DNA from: Acidobacteriales bacterium 59-55
GTDB taxonomy: Bacteria; Acidobacteriota; Terriglobia; Terriglobales; Acidobacteriaceae
Length of the DNA stretch: 64,000 nt
Reading direction: 5' to 3'
Assembly (NCBI GenBank): GCA_001897435.1
Contig: MKSV01000003.1
Location: forward strand, 715,250-779,249
Shown: positions 1 through 9,110 of the stretch, piece by piece
Position numbering within the stretch: position 1 is the first letter of the stretch
How the letters are laid out: each line of letters opens with the position of its first letter
Translations under genes and position numbers: made by a program
Notes under the pieces: model-generated
What the model was told of the DNA's origin: nothing
The model's input: only the letters and a program-made list of their open reading frames with translations
Database searches by the model: none

Positions 1-2098
<2,098 letters not shown>

Positions 2099-2160
2099 GG
2101 GGACGCGGGGGGCACGCCACATCACGAATGGGATAGAGCCTTTTGCGGCCAAGCGAAGGA

Positions 2161-2209
2161 GAGATACAGGGGTCTCTCCGCTACGCTTCGCTCCGGTCGA
2201 GATGACGTG
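2161..2209 (+). repeat. Family A hairpin repeat, copy A1
   Basis: Copy of a dispersed element that starts TACAGGGGTCTCTCC and ends GGTCGAGATGACG, with a variable centre. It occupies the 333-bp gap between mfd and the DUF885 gene together with a family B repeat; no gene is seen in that gap. Confidence 0.85.
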
Positions 2210-2229
2210 ACGTTGAGTTATAGCGGCCC

Positions 2230-2370
2230 TCCAGATGTAGTCCTGGCGATTCGAGCGAAACGCGGATTCCCTTCGGGAATGACAAACAAAGAGGGGTACT
2301 CCTGACAAATAGAGAGAAACTGCCCGTGACAAACAGAGCGAGGTGTCCCTGAGAGAAAATTGCTCCAGGC
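2230..2370 (+). repeat. Family B repeat, copy B1
   Basis: The core at 2230-2290 contains the hairpin ATTCCCTTCGGGAAT followed by GACAAACAAA. It is followed about 60 bases later by a second conserved piece (CCTGAGAGAAAATTGCTCC). The same two pieces in the same order occur at 23851-23979 and 44107-44205. Not coding. Confidence 0.7.
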
Positions 2371-2431
2371 GCAGGAAGAGGATCGGCTCTTCCCTTCACA
2401 CCGGCTTGGATCTACTCTCTTTGCAGAGCCT

Positions 2432-4240
2432 ATGACGCGCAAACTGACCTGCAAACTCCTCCCCGCACTTACCCTCGCACTTGGAACGATACTCGCCATG
2501 CCGAATCATGCCGCCGCACAGCGCGTCTCCGCCGATGGAGCGACGCAGACCTTTCACTTCATCTCCGATCAGTACTTCAGCGACGTGTACTTCCACTTCG
2601 CGCCGACGGCGGGGACCAGCGCCGGGCTGCACCAGTACGACAATCAGCTTGAGGACTACTCTGCCGCCTCGATCGAGAAAGAGACGGCCGCGCTGCATGA
2701 GTACGAGAAGAAGGTCGAGGCCATCGACCCCAGCGCGCTCGACGCCAGCGTGGCCGGCGACCGCGAGATCCTGCTCAACAACATCCGCTCGCAACTGCTG
2801 ACGCTCGAGGTGATCCGGCCCTGGGAGAAGAATCCGGACAACTATTCCTCGGGGATCACGTACTCGATCTTCGTGCTGATGGAACGGCCCTACGCGCCGC
2901 CGGCGGTGCGGCTGCGCGCCGTGATCGCGCGCGAGAAGCTGATTCCGCAGGCGCTCGACGAGGCGCGCAAGAATCTCAAGAACCCGCCGCACATCTTTAC
3001 CGAAATTGCGCTCGAACAGATCGACGGGCTGGTCAGCTTCTTCGAGAACGACGTTCCCGGCGCTTTCTCCAGCGTGACCGATCCCGGCACCAAGGCCGAC
3101 TTTGCCAAATCGAACGCCGCCGCGGTCGCCGCGCTCAAGAGCTACGGTGCGTGGATGAAGACCGACCTGCTGCCGCGCTCGAACGGCGACTTCCGGCTGG
3201 GCGCGGAGACCTTCCGCAAGAAGCTCGCCTACGACGAGATGGTGGATATCCCTCTCGATAAGCTGCTTCAGATCGGCTTCGACGACCTGCACAAGAATCA
3301 GGCGGAGTTCGCCCGCGTGGCCAAAGAGGTCGATCCGACGAAGACGCCGCAGCAGGTGCTGGCCGAGCTGGCTACGATTCATCCCGCGCCGGACAAGCTG
3401 CTGGCGGCCTTCCAGAATACTTTCAACTCGCTGATCGGCTTTATCAACGCGCATCACATTATTACGATCCCGAGCACGGTGGAGCCGACGCTCGAAGAGA
3501 CGCCGCCCTTTATGCGGGCGACGACGTTCGCTTCGATGGACCCTCCGGGACCGTTCGAGACGCACTCGAAGAAGGCCTACTTCAACGTGACGCTGCCGGA
3601 GAAGAGCTGGACCGCCGAGCACATCGCCGAGCACATGGCCAGCTTCAACGTGGGCACGATCATCAGCACCAGCGTGCATGAGGCCTACCCCGGCCACTAC
3701 GTGCAGTTCCTGTGGATGCCGGAGTTTCCCAGCAAGATCCGCAAGCTGCTGGGGGCCAATAGCAACATCGAAGGCTGGGCGCACTACACCGAGCAGATGA
3801 TGCTGGACCAGGGCTACGACGCTCCGGGGCCGAATGCCACGGCGGCCCAGATTCGCCAGTCGCGGCTGGTGCGGCTGGGGCAGTTGCAGGACGCTCTGCT
3901 GCGCGATGCGCGCTTCGTCAACTCCATCAAGCTGCAGACGGGCGAAGGCGAGCCAGACGGCAGGTGGACGATGCAGCAGGCCGAGAACTTCTTCGTCAAG
4001 CAGGGCTATCAGTCGCAGTCGGTCGCCGTGGTCGAGACCAAGCGGGGCACGGCGGACGCCACCTATCTTTACTACACGCTGGGCAAGCTCGAGATTATGA
4101 AGCTGCGCGAGGACCTGAAGAAGAAGGAAGGCGACAAGTTCAATCTTGAGACATTCCATGACAACTTCATGCGGCAGGGTTTTGCGCCGATCAAGATCAT
4201 CCGCAAGGCCATGCTGCACGACGACTCGCCGGTGCTGTGA
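2432..4240 (+). CDS. Secreted DUF885-family metallopeptidase-like protein
   Basis: A protein of 602 residues. The ATG at 2432 gives a clear signal peptide (basic start, hydrophobic LLPALTLALGTILAMP, then AAAQ cleavage-type end); an in-frame TTG 72 bases upstream would hide it. The body matches the DUF885 family, which carries an extended HExxH-like motif. Here HEAYPGH lies at residues 416-422, followed about 36 residues later by the conserved GWAHYTEQMMLDQGY helix that normally supplies the third ligand glutamate. DUF885 proteins are usually assumed to be periplasmic zinc peptidases; substrate unknown. It is a stand-alone gene after two repeats and has no obvious partner. Confidence 0.85.
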   Translation: MTRKLTCKLLPALTLALGTILAMPNHAAAQRVSADGATQTFHFISDQYFSDVYFHFAPTAGTSAGLHQYDNQLEDYSAASIEKETAALHEYEKKVEAIDPSALDASVAGDREILLNNIRSQLLTLEVIRPWEKNPDNYSSGITYSIFVLMERPYAPPAVRLRAVIAREKLIPQALDEARKNLKNPPHIFTEIALEQIDGLVSFFENDVPGAFSSVTDPGTKADFAKSNAAAVAALKSYGAWMKTDLLPRSNGDFRLGAETFRKKLAYDEMVDIPLDKLLQIGFDDLHKNQAEFARVAKEVDPTKTPQQVLAELATIHPAPDKLLAAFQNTFNSLIGFINAHHIITIPSTVEPTLEETPPFMRATTFASMDPPGPFETHSKKAYFNVTLPEKSWTAEHIAEHMASFNVGTIISTSVHEAYPGHYVQFLWMPEFPSKIRKLLGANSNIEGWAHYTEQMMLDQGYDAPGPNATAAQIRQSRLVRLGQLQDALLRDARFVNSIKLQTGEGEPDGRWTMQQAENFFVKQGYQSQSVAVVETKRGTADATYLYYTLGKLEIMKLREDLKKKEGDKFNLETFHDNFMRQGFAPIKIIRKAMLHDDSPVL

Positions 4241-4250
4241 CAACAACAAA

Positions 4251-4291
4251 ATGGTATTTGGAAATGGTAAAATACCATCCGTGAGTACCAT
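4251..4291. promoter_or_regulatory. Symmetric double-palindrome operator of the toxin-antitoxin operon
   Basis: Four hexamers are arranged with exact two-fold symmetry: ATGGTA at 4251 and 4264, TACCAT at 4273 and 4286. The two copies in each arm are 13 bases apart and the centre is base 4271. The inner pair forms a palindrome with a 3-base spacer. It overlaps the antitoxin GTG start at 4281 and includes TAAAAT (4268-4273), a possible -10 box that would give a leaderless or nearly leaderless mRNA. AbrB/MazE-type antitoxins usually autorepress through such sites; binding here is inferred. Confidence 0.7.
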
Positions 4292-4559
4292 TACGGAGAT
4301 CGATAAGGCCGGGCGGCTTGTAGTTCCGAAGAAGATGCGCGATGCGCTTCATCTGAAGGCCGGTACAAGGCTCGTCCTCGACCAGAGCGGCGAATCCATT
4401 ATCGTGCGCGCGGAATCGAAACCTCGCGGTCTTTATATGAAGAATGGGACCTGGGTCTATGACACCGGCACCCAGCTTTCGGGCGACCTTCAGGAATGGA
4501 TCGACGAGGACCGCGACGACCGGATGCGCAACGCGATGGGCGAAGCGGGCGAGCGGTGA
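4281..4559 (+). CDS. vapB: AbrB/MazE-type antitoxin (VapB-like)
   Basis: A DNA-binding antitoxin of 92 residues from GTG 4281. The N-terminal SpoVT-AbrB swapped-hairpin domain reads ITEIDKAGRLVVPKKMR, the standard family signature. The acidic C-terminal half (GDLQEWIDEDRDDRM) is the part that normally wraps the toxin. An in-frame ATG at 4251 would add ten residues, but it sits in the operator and has no ribosome-binding site. The stop overlaps the toxin start (GTGA), so the two are translationally coupled. Known role of the family: neutralises the partner PIN RNase and represses the operon. The start is the least certain point. Confidence 0.85.
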   Translation: MSTITEIDKAGRLVVPKKMRDALHLKAGTRLVLDQSGESIIVRAESKPRGLYMKNGTWVYDTGTQLSGDLQEWIDEDRDDRMRNAMGEAGER

Positions 4560-4978
4560 TCTTTTTCGACACGTCGGTCCTGATCGCCGCCTCTTCTCCG
4601 CATCACGCAAGCCACGAGGCCTGCTTGGATCGGCTGGCGGCGGCGGACGTTCGCGGAGGAGCCTGTGCCGCTCACTCGCTGGCCGAGATGTACTCGGTCT
4701 TCACGCGCATTCCGCCTCCGTTTCGCATACCGCCTGCCGCCGCGCTGCAGATCGCGCAGCACACGAGCAAGCGGTTCACCGTGGTTACACTGACGGCAGC
4801 CGAGCAACTGGCGGTGATTCGCGACCTTGCCGGCCGCGAACTGGGCGGAGGCATGACCTGCGATGCCCTGATTGCCGCCTGCGCGCGCAAGGCACGGGCG
4901 ACCCGTCTGTATACACTCAACCGGAAACATTTCTGCAAGGTTGCTCCGGACCTGACGCCTCGCATCTTCGAACCATGA
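4556..4978 (+). CDS. vapC: PIN-domain RNase toxin (VapC-like)
   Basis: A PIN-domain ribonuclease of 140 residues. The GTG at 4556 overlaps the antitoxin stop by 4 bases. The acidic active-site residues are visible: D5 in FFDTSVL, E44 in SLAEMYS and D103 in CDALIAACA. The C-terminal motif is TLNRKHF, with Asn122 where many VapC proteins have a fourth Asp; this LN-x2-HF variant is common in one subfamily. VapC toxins cleave tRNA or rRNA and stall translation; the target here is unknown. The gene order antitoxin-toxin, the overlap and the symmetric operator all fit an intact type II module. Confidence 0.88.
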   Translation: MIFFDTSVLIAASSPHHASHEACLDRLAAADVRGGACAAHSLAEMYSVFTRIPPPFRIPPAAALQIAQHTSKRFTVVTLTAAEQLAVIRDLAGRELGGGMTCDALIAACARKARATRLYTLNRKHFCKVAPDLTPRIFEP

Positions 4979-5043
4979 CGGTTGCCGGGTTGTAACCTCC
5001 ACCTGCTAGCATTTTCCACAACGAAACTGCATCCAAGGAAGAC

Positions 5044-5931
5044 ATGACAGACAAGATTCGCCAGAAGATTCGTAAAGCCGTCTTCCCTGCCGCGGGCATG
5101 GGAACCCGCTTTTTGCCCGCCACCAAGGCCATGCCCAAGGAGATGCTCTGCCTGGTGGACAAGCCGCTGATCCAGTACGGCGTCGAAGAGGCCGTGGCCG
5201 CCGGGTGCACGGAGATCATCATCATCACCGGGCGCGGAAAGTCGGTGATGGAGGACCACTTCGACAGCAGCCCCGAGTTGGAGGCTTCGCTGGAGGCGAG
5301 GAATAAACTTGCGCTGCTCGAAGTGGCGCGCAGCGTCGCCAAGCTGGCCCGCGTCACCTACACGCGGCAGTCCGAGCCGCTGGGGCTGGGCCATGCCGTG
5401 CTTCAGGCCAAGGAGATCGTGGGCGACGAACCCTTCGCCGTGCTGCTGCCGGACGATATCGTCGACGCCTCGACGCCGTGCATGAAGCAGATGGTCGAAG
5501 CCTTCGACGAGACGCAGTGCAGCATTCTCGGATCGGAGGTCGTCGAAGGTGACGCCATCTCCGCCTACGGCTGCCTCGACTGCACGCCGGACGCGGAGAA
5601 TCCGCGGCTGCTGGCGGTGAAGAACATGGTGGAGAAGCCGAAGCCGGAGGATGCTCCGTCGCACAACGCCATCATCGGGCGCTACGTGCTGACGCCGCGC
5701 ATCTTCGAGATGATCGAAGGGATTACGCCGGGCGCGGGCGGCGAGCTGCAACTGACCGACGCCATCAAGGCGCTGCTGAAGTATGAGAAGGTCTACGGCT
5801 TCAGCTACGAGGGCAAGCGTCACGACGCGGGCGACAAGCTGGGCTTTCTGAAGGCGACTGTCGAGTTTGCGCTGAAACGCGACGACCTGGGGCCGGGCTT
5901 CAGAGAATGGTTGAAGTCGTTTCCGATCTAA
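5044..5931 (+). CDS. galU: UTP--glucose-1-phosphate uridylyltransferase
   Basis: Makes UDP-glucose from UTP and glucose-1-phosphate for envelope glycan synthesis. It has 295 residues, the usual size. The N-terminal nucleotide-binding signature is AAGMGTRFLPATKAMPKEML at residues 16-35. Further family motifs are LVDKPLIQYGVEEAV, GLGHAVLQAK, VLLPDDIV and the C-terminal GKRHDAGDKLGFLKA. The ATG at 5044 is preceded by AAGGAAG at a good distance. It stands alone, followed by a 351-bp gap that carries a family A repeat and a short tandem duplication but no gene. Confidence 0.96.
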   Translation: MTDKIRQKIRKAVFPAAGMGTRFLPATKAMPKEMLCLVDKPLIQYGVEEAVAAGCTEIIIITGRGKSVMEDHFDSSPELEASLEARNKLALLEVARSVAKLARVTYTRQSEPLGLGHAVLQAKEIVGDEPFAVLLPDDIVDASTPCMKQMVEAFDETQCSILGSEVVEGDAISAYGCLDCTPDAENPRLLAVKNMVEKPKPEDAPSHNAIIGRYVLTPRIFEMIEGITPGAGGELQLTDAIKALLKYEKVYGFSYEGKRHDAGDKLGFLKATVEFALKRDDLGPGFREWLKSFPI

Positions 5932-5992
5932 AAGCTGGTCAGGACAGGTTGTCGATTCGGATTTAAGAGAAAGCAACGGCAAGTGCAACGGC

Positions 5993-6056
5993 AAATACAG
6001 GGGTCTCTCCACTGCGGCGCGCGATGATGCCGCGCGCCTTCGGTCGAGATGACGTG
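5993..6056 (+). repeat. Family A hairpin repeat, copy A2
   Basis: Full copy. The variable centre forms its own stem (GGCGCGCG / CGCGCGCC around ATGATGC). The outer ends GTCTCTC and GAGATGAC can pair with one bulged T. It lies in the galU to ferritin gap. Confidence 0.88.
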
Positions 6057-6091
6057 GGTTGGATGGCTCGATGACGTGGGTTGGGCGGCTC
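6048..6091 (+). repeat. 22-bp tandem duplication at the end of repeat A2
   Basis: Two adjacent 22-base units (6048-6069 and 6070-6091), each beginning GATGACGTGGGTTGG, differ at two positions. The first unit is the 3' end of repeat A2, so the duplication seems to have arisen from the repeat boundary. Confidence 0.75.
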
Positions 6092-6282
6092 GATGGATAA
6101 ATCCGATATAAATTCGAGGCTGGGGCTGAATTTGGTTGGGTGCGACTAAAATAAATCGCCGGCGAGAAGTTATGTAGGCTGCTGGTATCTTTGCTCCACC
6201 GGAAGAGAACACGGGCAGGGTTTCCTGCATCTCACCCATAGGATTGCTGCACGCACCACCACAAAAAAAATTCGGAGAAGAA

Positions 6283-6762
6283 ATGGCCACCAAAAAAGCA
6301 CGCGCAGGCAAGAAACCCATCACCCGCAAGCAGCTCATCGACGGGCTCAACGACGACCTGGCCCGCGAGTACCAGGCCGTAATCGCCTATGTAAATTACT
6401 CGCAGGTTCTGAAGGGCGCGGAGTATATGAACATCGCCGCCGAGCTTGCAGTTCATGCGACAGAGGAGCTGGCGCACGCCATCCTGATCGCCAACCAGGT
6501 CGACTACCTGGGCGGCATGCCCTGCGTCACGCCCAAGCCGGTGAAGACGTCGGAGAAGGCCAAGGACATGCTCCGCTTCGACCTCGAGGCCGAGAACGAG
6601 ACGATTCGCCAGTACCGCCGCCGCATCAAGCAGTGCGATGAGCTGGGCGAGTTCGCCACGGCGGAGCACATCCGCGACATCCTGCTGCAGGAGCAGGACC
6701 ATCAGATATCACTGGCCACGGCGCTGGGCATCGATGTGCCCGATGTGGGGATTGCGGACTAG
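6283..6762 (+). CDS. Ferritin-like / bacterioferritin-type diiron protein
   Basis: A protein of 159 residues, starting at ATG 6283 with GGAGAAG eight bases upstream. Four-helix ferritin-like fold with the expected diiron ligands: E29 (AREYQAV), E62 and H65 (TEELAH), a helix-3 glutamate near E102-E106 (DLEAENETIRQY), and E137 with H140 (QEQDH). A Lys/Arg-rich N-terminus (ATKKARAGKKPITRK) precedes the fold and could contact DNA as in some Dps proteins, but that is only a suggestion. Likely roles are iron storage or peroxide consumption. There is no heme-ligand methionine that I can place with confidence, so a plain ferritin-like name is safer than bacterioferritin. Confidence 0.8.
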   Translation: MATKKARAGKKPITRKQLIDGLNDDLAREYQAVIAYVNYSQVLKGAEYMNIAAELAVHATEELAHAILIANQVDYLGGMPCVTPKPVKTSEKAKDMLRFDLEAENETIRQYRRRIKQCDELGEFATAEHIRDILLQEQDHQISLATALGIDVPDVGIAD

Positions 6763-6788
6763 CTGTGTTTCGGTCTGGTTTGTGGTTT

Positions 6789-6828
6789 CCCATCCTTTGT
6801 GCAAAAACGCACAAAGGATGGGGCACCC
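6789..6828. repeat. Family C hairpin repeat, copy C1
   Basis: Perfect 14-bp inverted repeat (CCCATCCTTTGTGC, loop AAAAAC, GCACAAAGGATGGG) followed by GCACCC. It lies between the convergent ferritin and dehydrogenase genes and could stop transcription from both sides, although no T-run follows. The right arm GGATGGGGCACCC recurs inside ispE. Confidence 0.75.
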
Positions 6829-6897
6829 GAATTTTTGTAACCGCTTGAATCGAAGATGCTCTGACTGCTGGAATCAGCGGCGCTCCCATGCGAGGCG

Positions 6898-6965
6898 AAA
6901 TACAGGGGTCTCTCCACTGCGCAGCGGACGGTGAAGCCGTCCACTGCGCCGGTCGAGATGACGTG
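6898..6965 (+). repeat. Family A hairpin repeat, copy A3
   Basis: Full copy with the longest internal hairpin of the family: GCGCAG/CTGCGC and GGACGG/CCGTCC stems stacked around a TGAAG loop with one mismatch. Located in a convergent intergenic gap. Confidence 0.88.
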
Positions 6966-6981
6966 CATTTAAGGTGCGCCG

Positions 6982-7866
6982 CTACTTCTTTTTGCGGAGC
7001 GGCTCGACGAGCGACGCCATGTCCTGCTCGCCGTAGCCGTCGGCGATGGCGGCTTCCATCAGCGCGCGCGACGGCTCGCCGGTCTTGAGATCGACGTTGC
7101 AGGCGGCCGCTTCGTTACTGGCGTAGAGCATGTCTTTCGACAAGAGTCTCAGCAGGAAGTTGACTGTGTAGTCGCGGTTGACCATGCGCGTGGACATGGC
7201 CGCCAGCAGCGGGCTTCCGGGCGCGCCGCTCTTGAGGATATCGATCGCCTTGGCGCGGTCGAGGCCGCTGCGCTCAATCCACACCATGGCCTCGGCGAGC
7301 GAGGCCACCTGAACGCCGCAGAGAAAATTGTTGATCAGCTTCATCTTCGCGCCGCTGCCGACGGGGCCGAGGTGGACGATCTCTTTGCTCATGGCCTCGA
7401 GGACGGGTGTGGCCGCTTTGAGCGCCGCGGCCGGGCCGCCGACGAGGAAGGTGAGCTGGCCGCCCTCGGACTGGGCGCGGCTTCCGGTGACGGGAGCGTC
7501 GAGCAGCGGGTGGCCGCGCTCCTCGGCACGGGCGGAGAGTTCGGCGATCCAGGCGGGGCTGGCGGTGCTCGATTCGATAAGGATGGCGCCGGGCCCGGCT
7601 GCGGCGAGAGCGCCGTTCTTGCCCAGCCACGCGGCGCGAGAGGCATCGTCGTCCGCCAGCATGGATACGATGATCGACGCTTCCTTGACCGCATCGGCGG
7701 GCGTAGCCGCGACTCGCGCACCTTTAGCGGCAAAGGGTTGGGCCTTTGACTGCGTGCGGTTGTAGACGGCGAGCGGAACGCCGGCCTTCAACAGATTCGA
7801 CGCCATGCCGCTGCCCATGGTGCCAAGCCCCAGGATCGCTACCTTTGTTGCCTTGATATCAGCCAC
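6982..7866 (-). CDS. Beta-hydroxyacid dehydrogenase (3-hydroxyisobutyrate / tartronate-semialdehyde reductase family)
   Basis: NAD(P)-dependent oxidoreductase of 294 residues. The start is GTG at 7866, with AGAAGAGG upstream; the frame stays open further upstream only because it overlaps the neighbouring FAH gene. The Rossmann motif is VAILGLGTMGSGMA, the substrate-binding segment LLDAPVTGSRAQSEGG, and the catalytic-lysine helix GSGAKMKLINNFL, all in the family order. The family reduces or oxidises 3-hydroxyacids such as tartronate semialdehyde or 3-hydroxyisobutyrate. It lies 23 bp after the FAH-family gene, as last gene of the minus arm of the sugar-acid locus. The substrate is not determined by sequence. 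Confidence 0.85.
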   Translation of the reverse strand: MADIKATKVAILGLGTMGSGMASNLLKAGVPLAVYNRTQSKAQPFAAKGARVAATPADAVKEASIIVSMLADDDASRAAWLGKNGALAAAGPGAILIESSTASPAWIAELSARAEERGHPLLDAPVTGSRAQSEGGQLTFLVGGPAAALKAATPVLEAMSKEIVHLGPVGSGAKMKLINNFLCGVQVASLAEAMVWIERSGLDRAKAIDILKSGAPGSPLLAAMSTRMVNRDYTVNFLLRLLSKDMLYASNEAAACNVDLKTGEPSRALMEAAIADGYGEQDMASLVEPLRKKK

Positions 7867-7889
7867 GAAAACTACCTCTTCTTTCCAAA

Positions 7890-8921
7890 CTAGGCCAGGG
7901 AGCGGACTTCGATCAAGCGGTCCGCGTCCTTCGATGCGATATGGACGGAGTTGCGCAGGGCGCGGCCGAAGCCGTCGAAGCGGACCTCGGTCCAGTCGCC
8001 GTCCCTGAGTTCGATGCCGTCGCCGAAGCTCAGCGAGTGCGCGCCGAAGAAGTGCACGTGCAGGTCGCCGGGCTGGCGATGGCCTTCGAACTTGAAGTGG
8101 TGGTGCTCCATGTTGGCGAGGCTGTGGCACATGTTCTCTTCGCCGGTCTCGATGGCCTTGTGCCAGAGCGTTTTGCCGTCGCGCTCGATGCGGACTTCGC
8201 CGGTGATTCCTTTGAAGTCGCCGCCGATAACCAGCTCGGGGCCGAGGCTGCACGAGCGCAGCTTCGATCCGGCGAGGTTGAGATAGTTGCGCTTCTCGAA
8301 CTTGTGGTCGGAGAACTCGTTGCCCGTGGCCATGCCGATGCGGTGCGGCGTGCCCTCGTTGTCGACAAGGTAGATGCCGGCAAGCTCGGCTTCCTCGCCG
8401 CCGTCTTCGGCATACGACGGCACATCGAGCGGGGCGAAGGGTGCGCGCAGAACGGAGCCGTTGCCCTTGTAGAACCACTCGGGCGCAATGCCGATCTTGC
8501 CTGCGGCGGGACGGCCGCCTTCGACGCCCCACTGGAACATCCTCATGCTGTCAGTGATATTTTCGGCGGCCTTCGCGGCGTCAACCTTCGCGGCGGCGGC
8601 CTTGTGCATGGCCTGCCGGTCCTTGGCGCTGCCGAGATGCGTGAGTCCGGTGCCCGCGACCAGCGTGCGCGAGGGCAGGCCGGGAACGTCGATGGGCGTC
8701 AACAGATGCCACTCGGAGGTTCCCTTGTAGACAGCGTCGTAGTCGAGTGACTCGCCGTGGGCGAGGGCGCCCGCCAGTTCTACGATGCCTTTGCCGCCGT
8801 GGAGGGCGGCCTGCGCCAGATCGTAGATCGAGGTAACGCCGTCGAGGCAGCGCAGGCGCGGCTCGTCGACGATAGCGACACGCCGCGACGCGCCATTGCC
8901 GAGTTGAACGAGGTGAATCAT
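7890..8921 (-). CDS. AraD1/GguC-family fumarylacetoacetate-hydrolase-fold protein
   Basis: A protein of 343 residues with the FAH fold. The N-terminus MIHLVQLGNGASRRVAIV and core motifs (EWFYKGNGSVLRAPFAPL, GMATGNEFSDHKFEKRNYLNLAGSKLR, HVHFFGAHSLSFGDGIEL) match the AraD1/GguC group found in sugar-acid loci. Members are annotated as 2-keto-3-deoxy sugar-acid processing enzymes on the basis of context, and some are dehydratases. Upstream (189 bp) is the enolase-superfamily dehydratase, whose product would be a 2-keto-3-deoxy acid, so this protein is the natural next step; that is inference. The ATG at 8921 is preceded by AGGAGTTCC-type purines on the minus strand. Confidence 0.78.
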   Translation of the reverse strand: MIHLVQLGNGASRRVAIVDEPRLRCLDGVTSIYDLAQAALHGGKGIVELAGALAHGESLDYDAVYKGTSEWHLLTPIDVPGLPSRTLVAGTGLTHLGSAKDRQAMHKAAAAKVDAAKAAENITDSMRMFQWGVEGGRPAAGKIGIAPEWFYKGNGSVLRAPFAPLDVPSYAEDGGEEAELAGIYLVDNEGTPHRIGMATGNEFSDHKFEKRNYLNLAGSKLRSCSLGPELVIGGDFKGITGEVRIERDGKTLWHKAIETGEENMCHSLANMEHHHFKFEGHRQPGDLHVHFFGAHSLSFGDGIELRDGDWTEVRFDGFGRALRNSVHIASKDADRLIEVRSLA

Positions 8922-9001
8922 AGGAGTTCCTTTATAAAAACACTTTAGAAAAAATCGTCTGCTCTAAGGGAGGTCTGATTAGGTCTCGGAAGATGCCCTC
9001 A

Positions 9002-9055
9002 GCGGCTAAAGCCGCGTTGCAGTCAAGCCACTTGCGGCACGGCTAAAGCCGTGCC
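9002..9055. repeat. Family D double TAAA-loop hairpin
   Basis: Two hairpins share the loop TAAA: GCGGC-TAAA-GCCGC (9002-9015) and GGCACGGC-TAAA-GCCGTGCC (9036-9055). They lie in the 189-bp gap between the enolase-type dehydratase and the FAH gene, inside the presumed minus-strand operon, where they could act as an RNA processing or stabilising structure. Confidence 0.65.
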
Positions 9056-9110
9056 CTTAACAAAACCGGACTTAATTCAGAGGTCCCCTCAAAGATCTTG
9101 TTGCCTCCCT

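Noticed and set aside
2396-4291. A 631-codon open frame on the minus strand opposite the DUF885 gene, and similar long frames opposite mfd (452-2332) and receptor 1 (14967-16760, plus strand)
   Set aside because: They are mirror frames of GC-rich coding sequence: Arg/His/Leu-rich, without family motifs, and fully covered by genes with clear signatures on the other strand.
6759-6968. Small ORFs across repeat copies (for example a 69-codon frame over A3)
   Set aside because: They are translations of the hairpin repeats themselves, with recurring RDPCI/STGA-like peptides, and have no ribosome-binding sites. Such frames are a known source of false small proteins.
6982-8532. Reading the beta-hydroxyacid dehydrogenase as a 516-residue fusion with an upstream domain
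   Set aside because: The extra upstream part is the FAH gene read in another frame. GTG 7866 with a ribosome-binding site gives the normal 294-residue protein.
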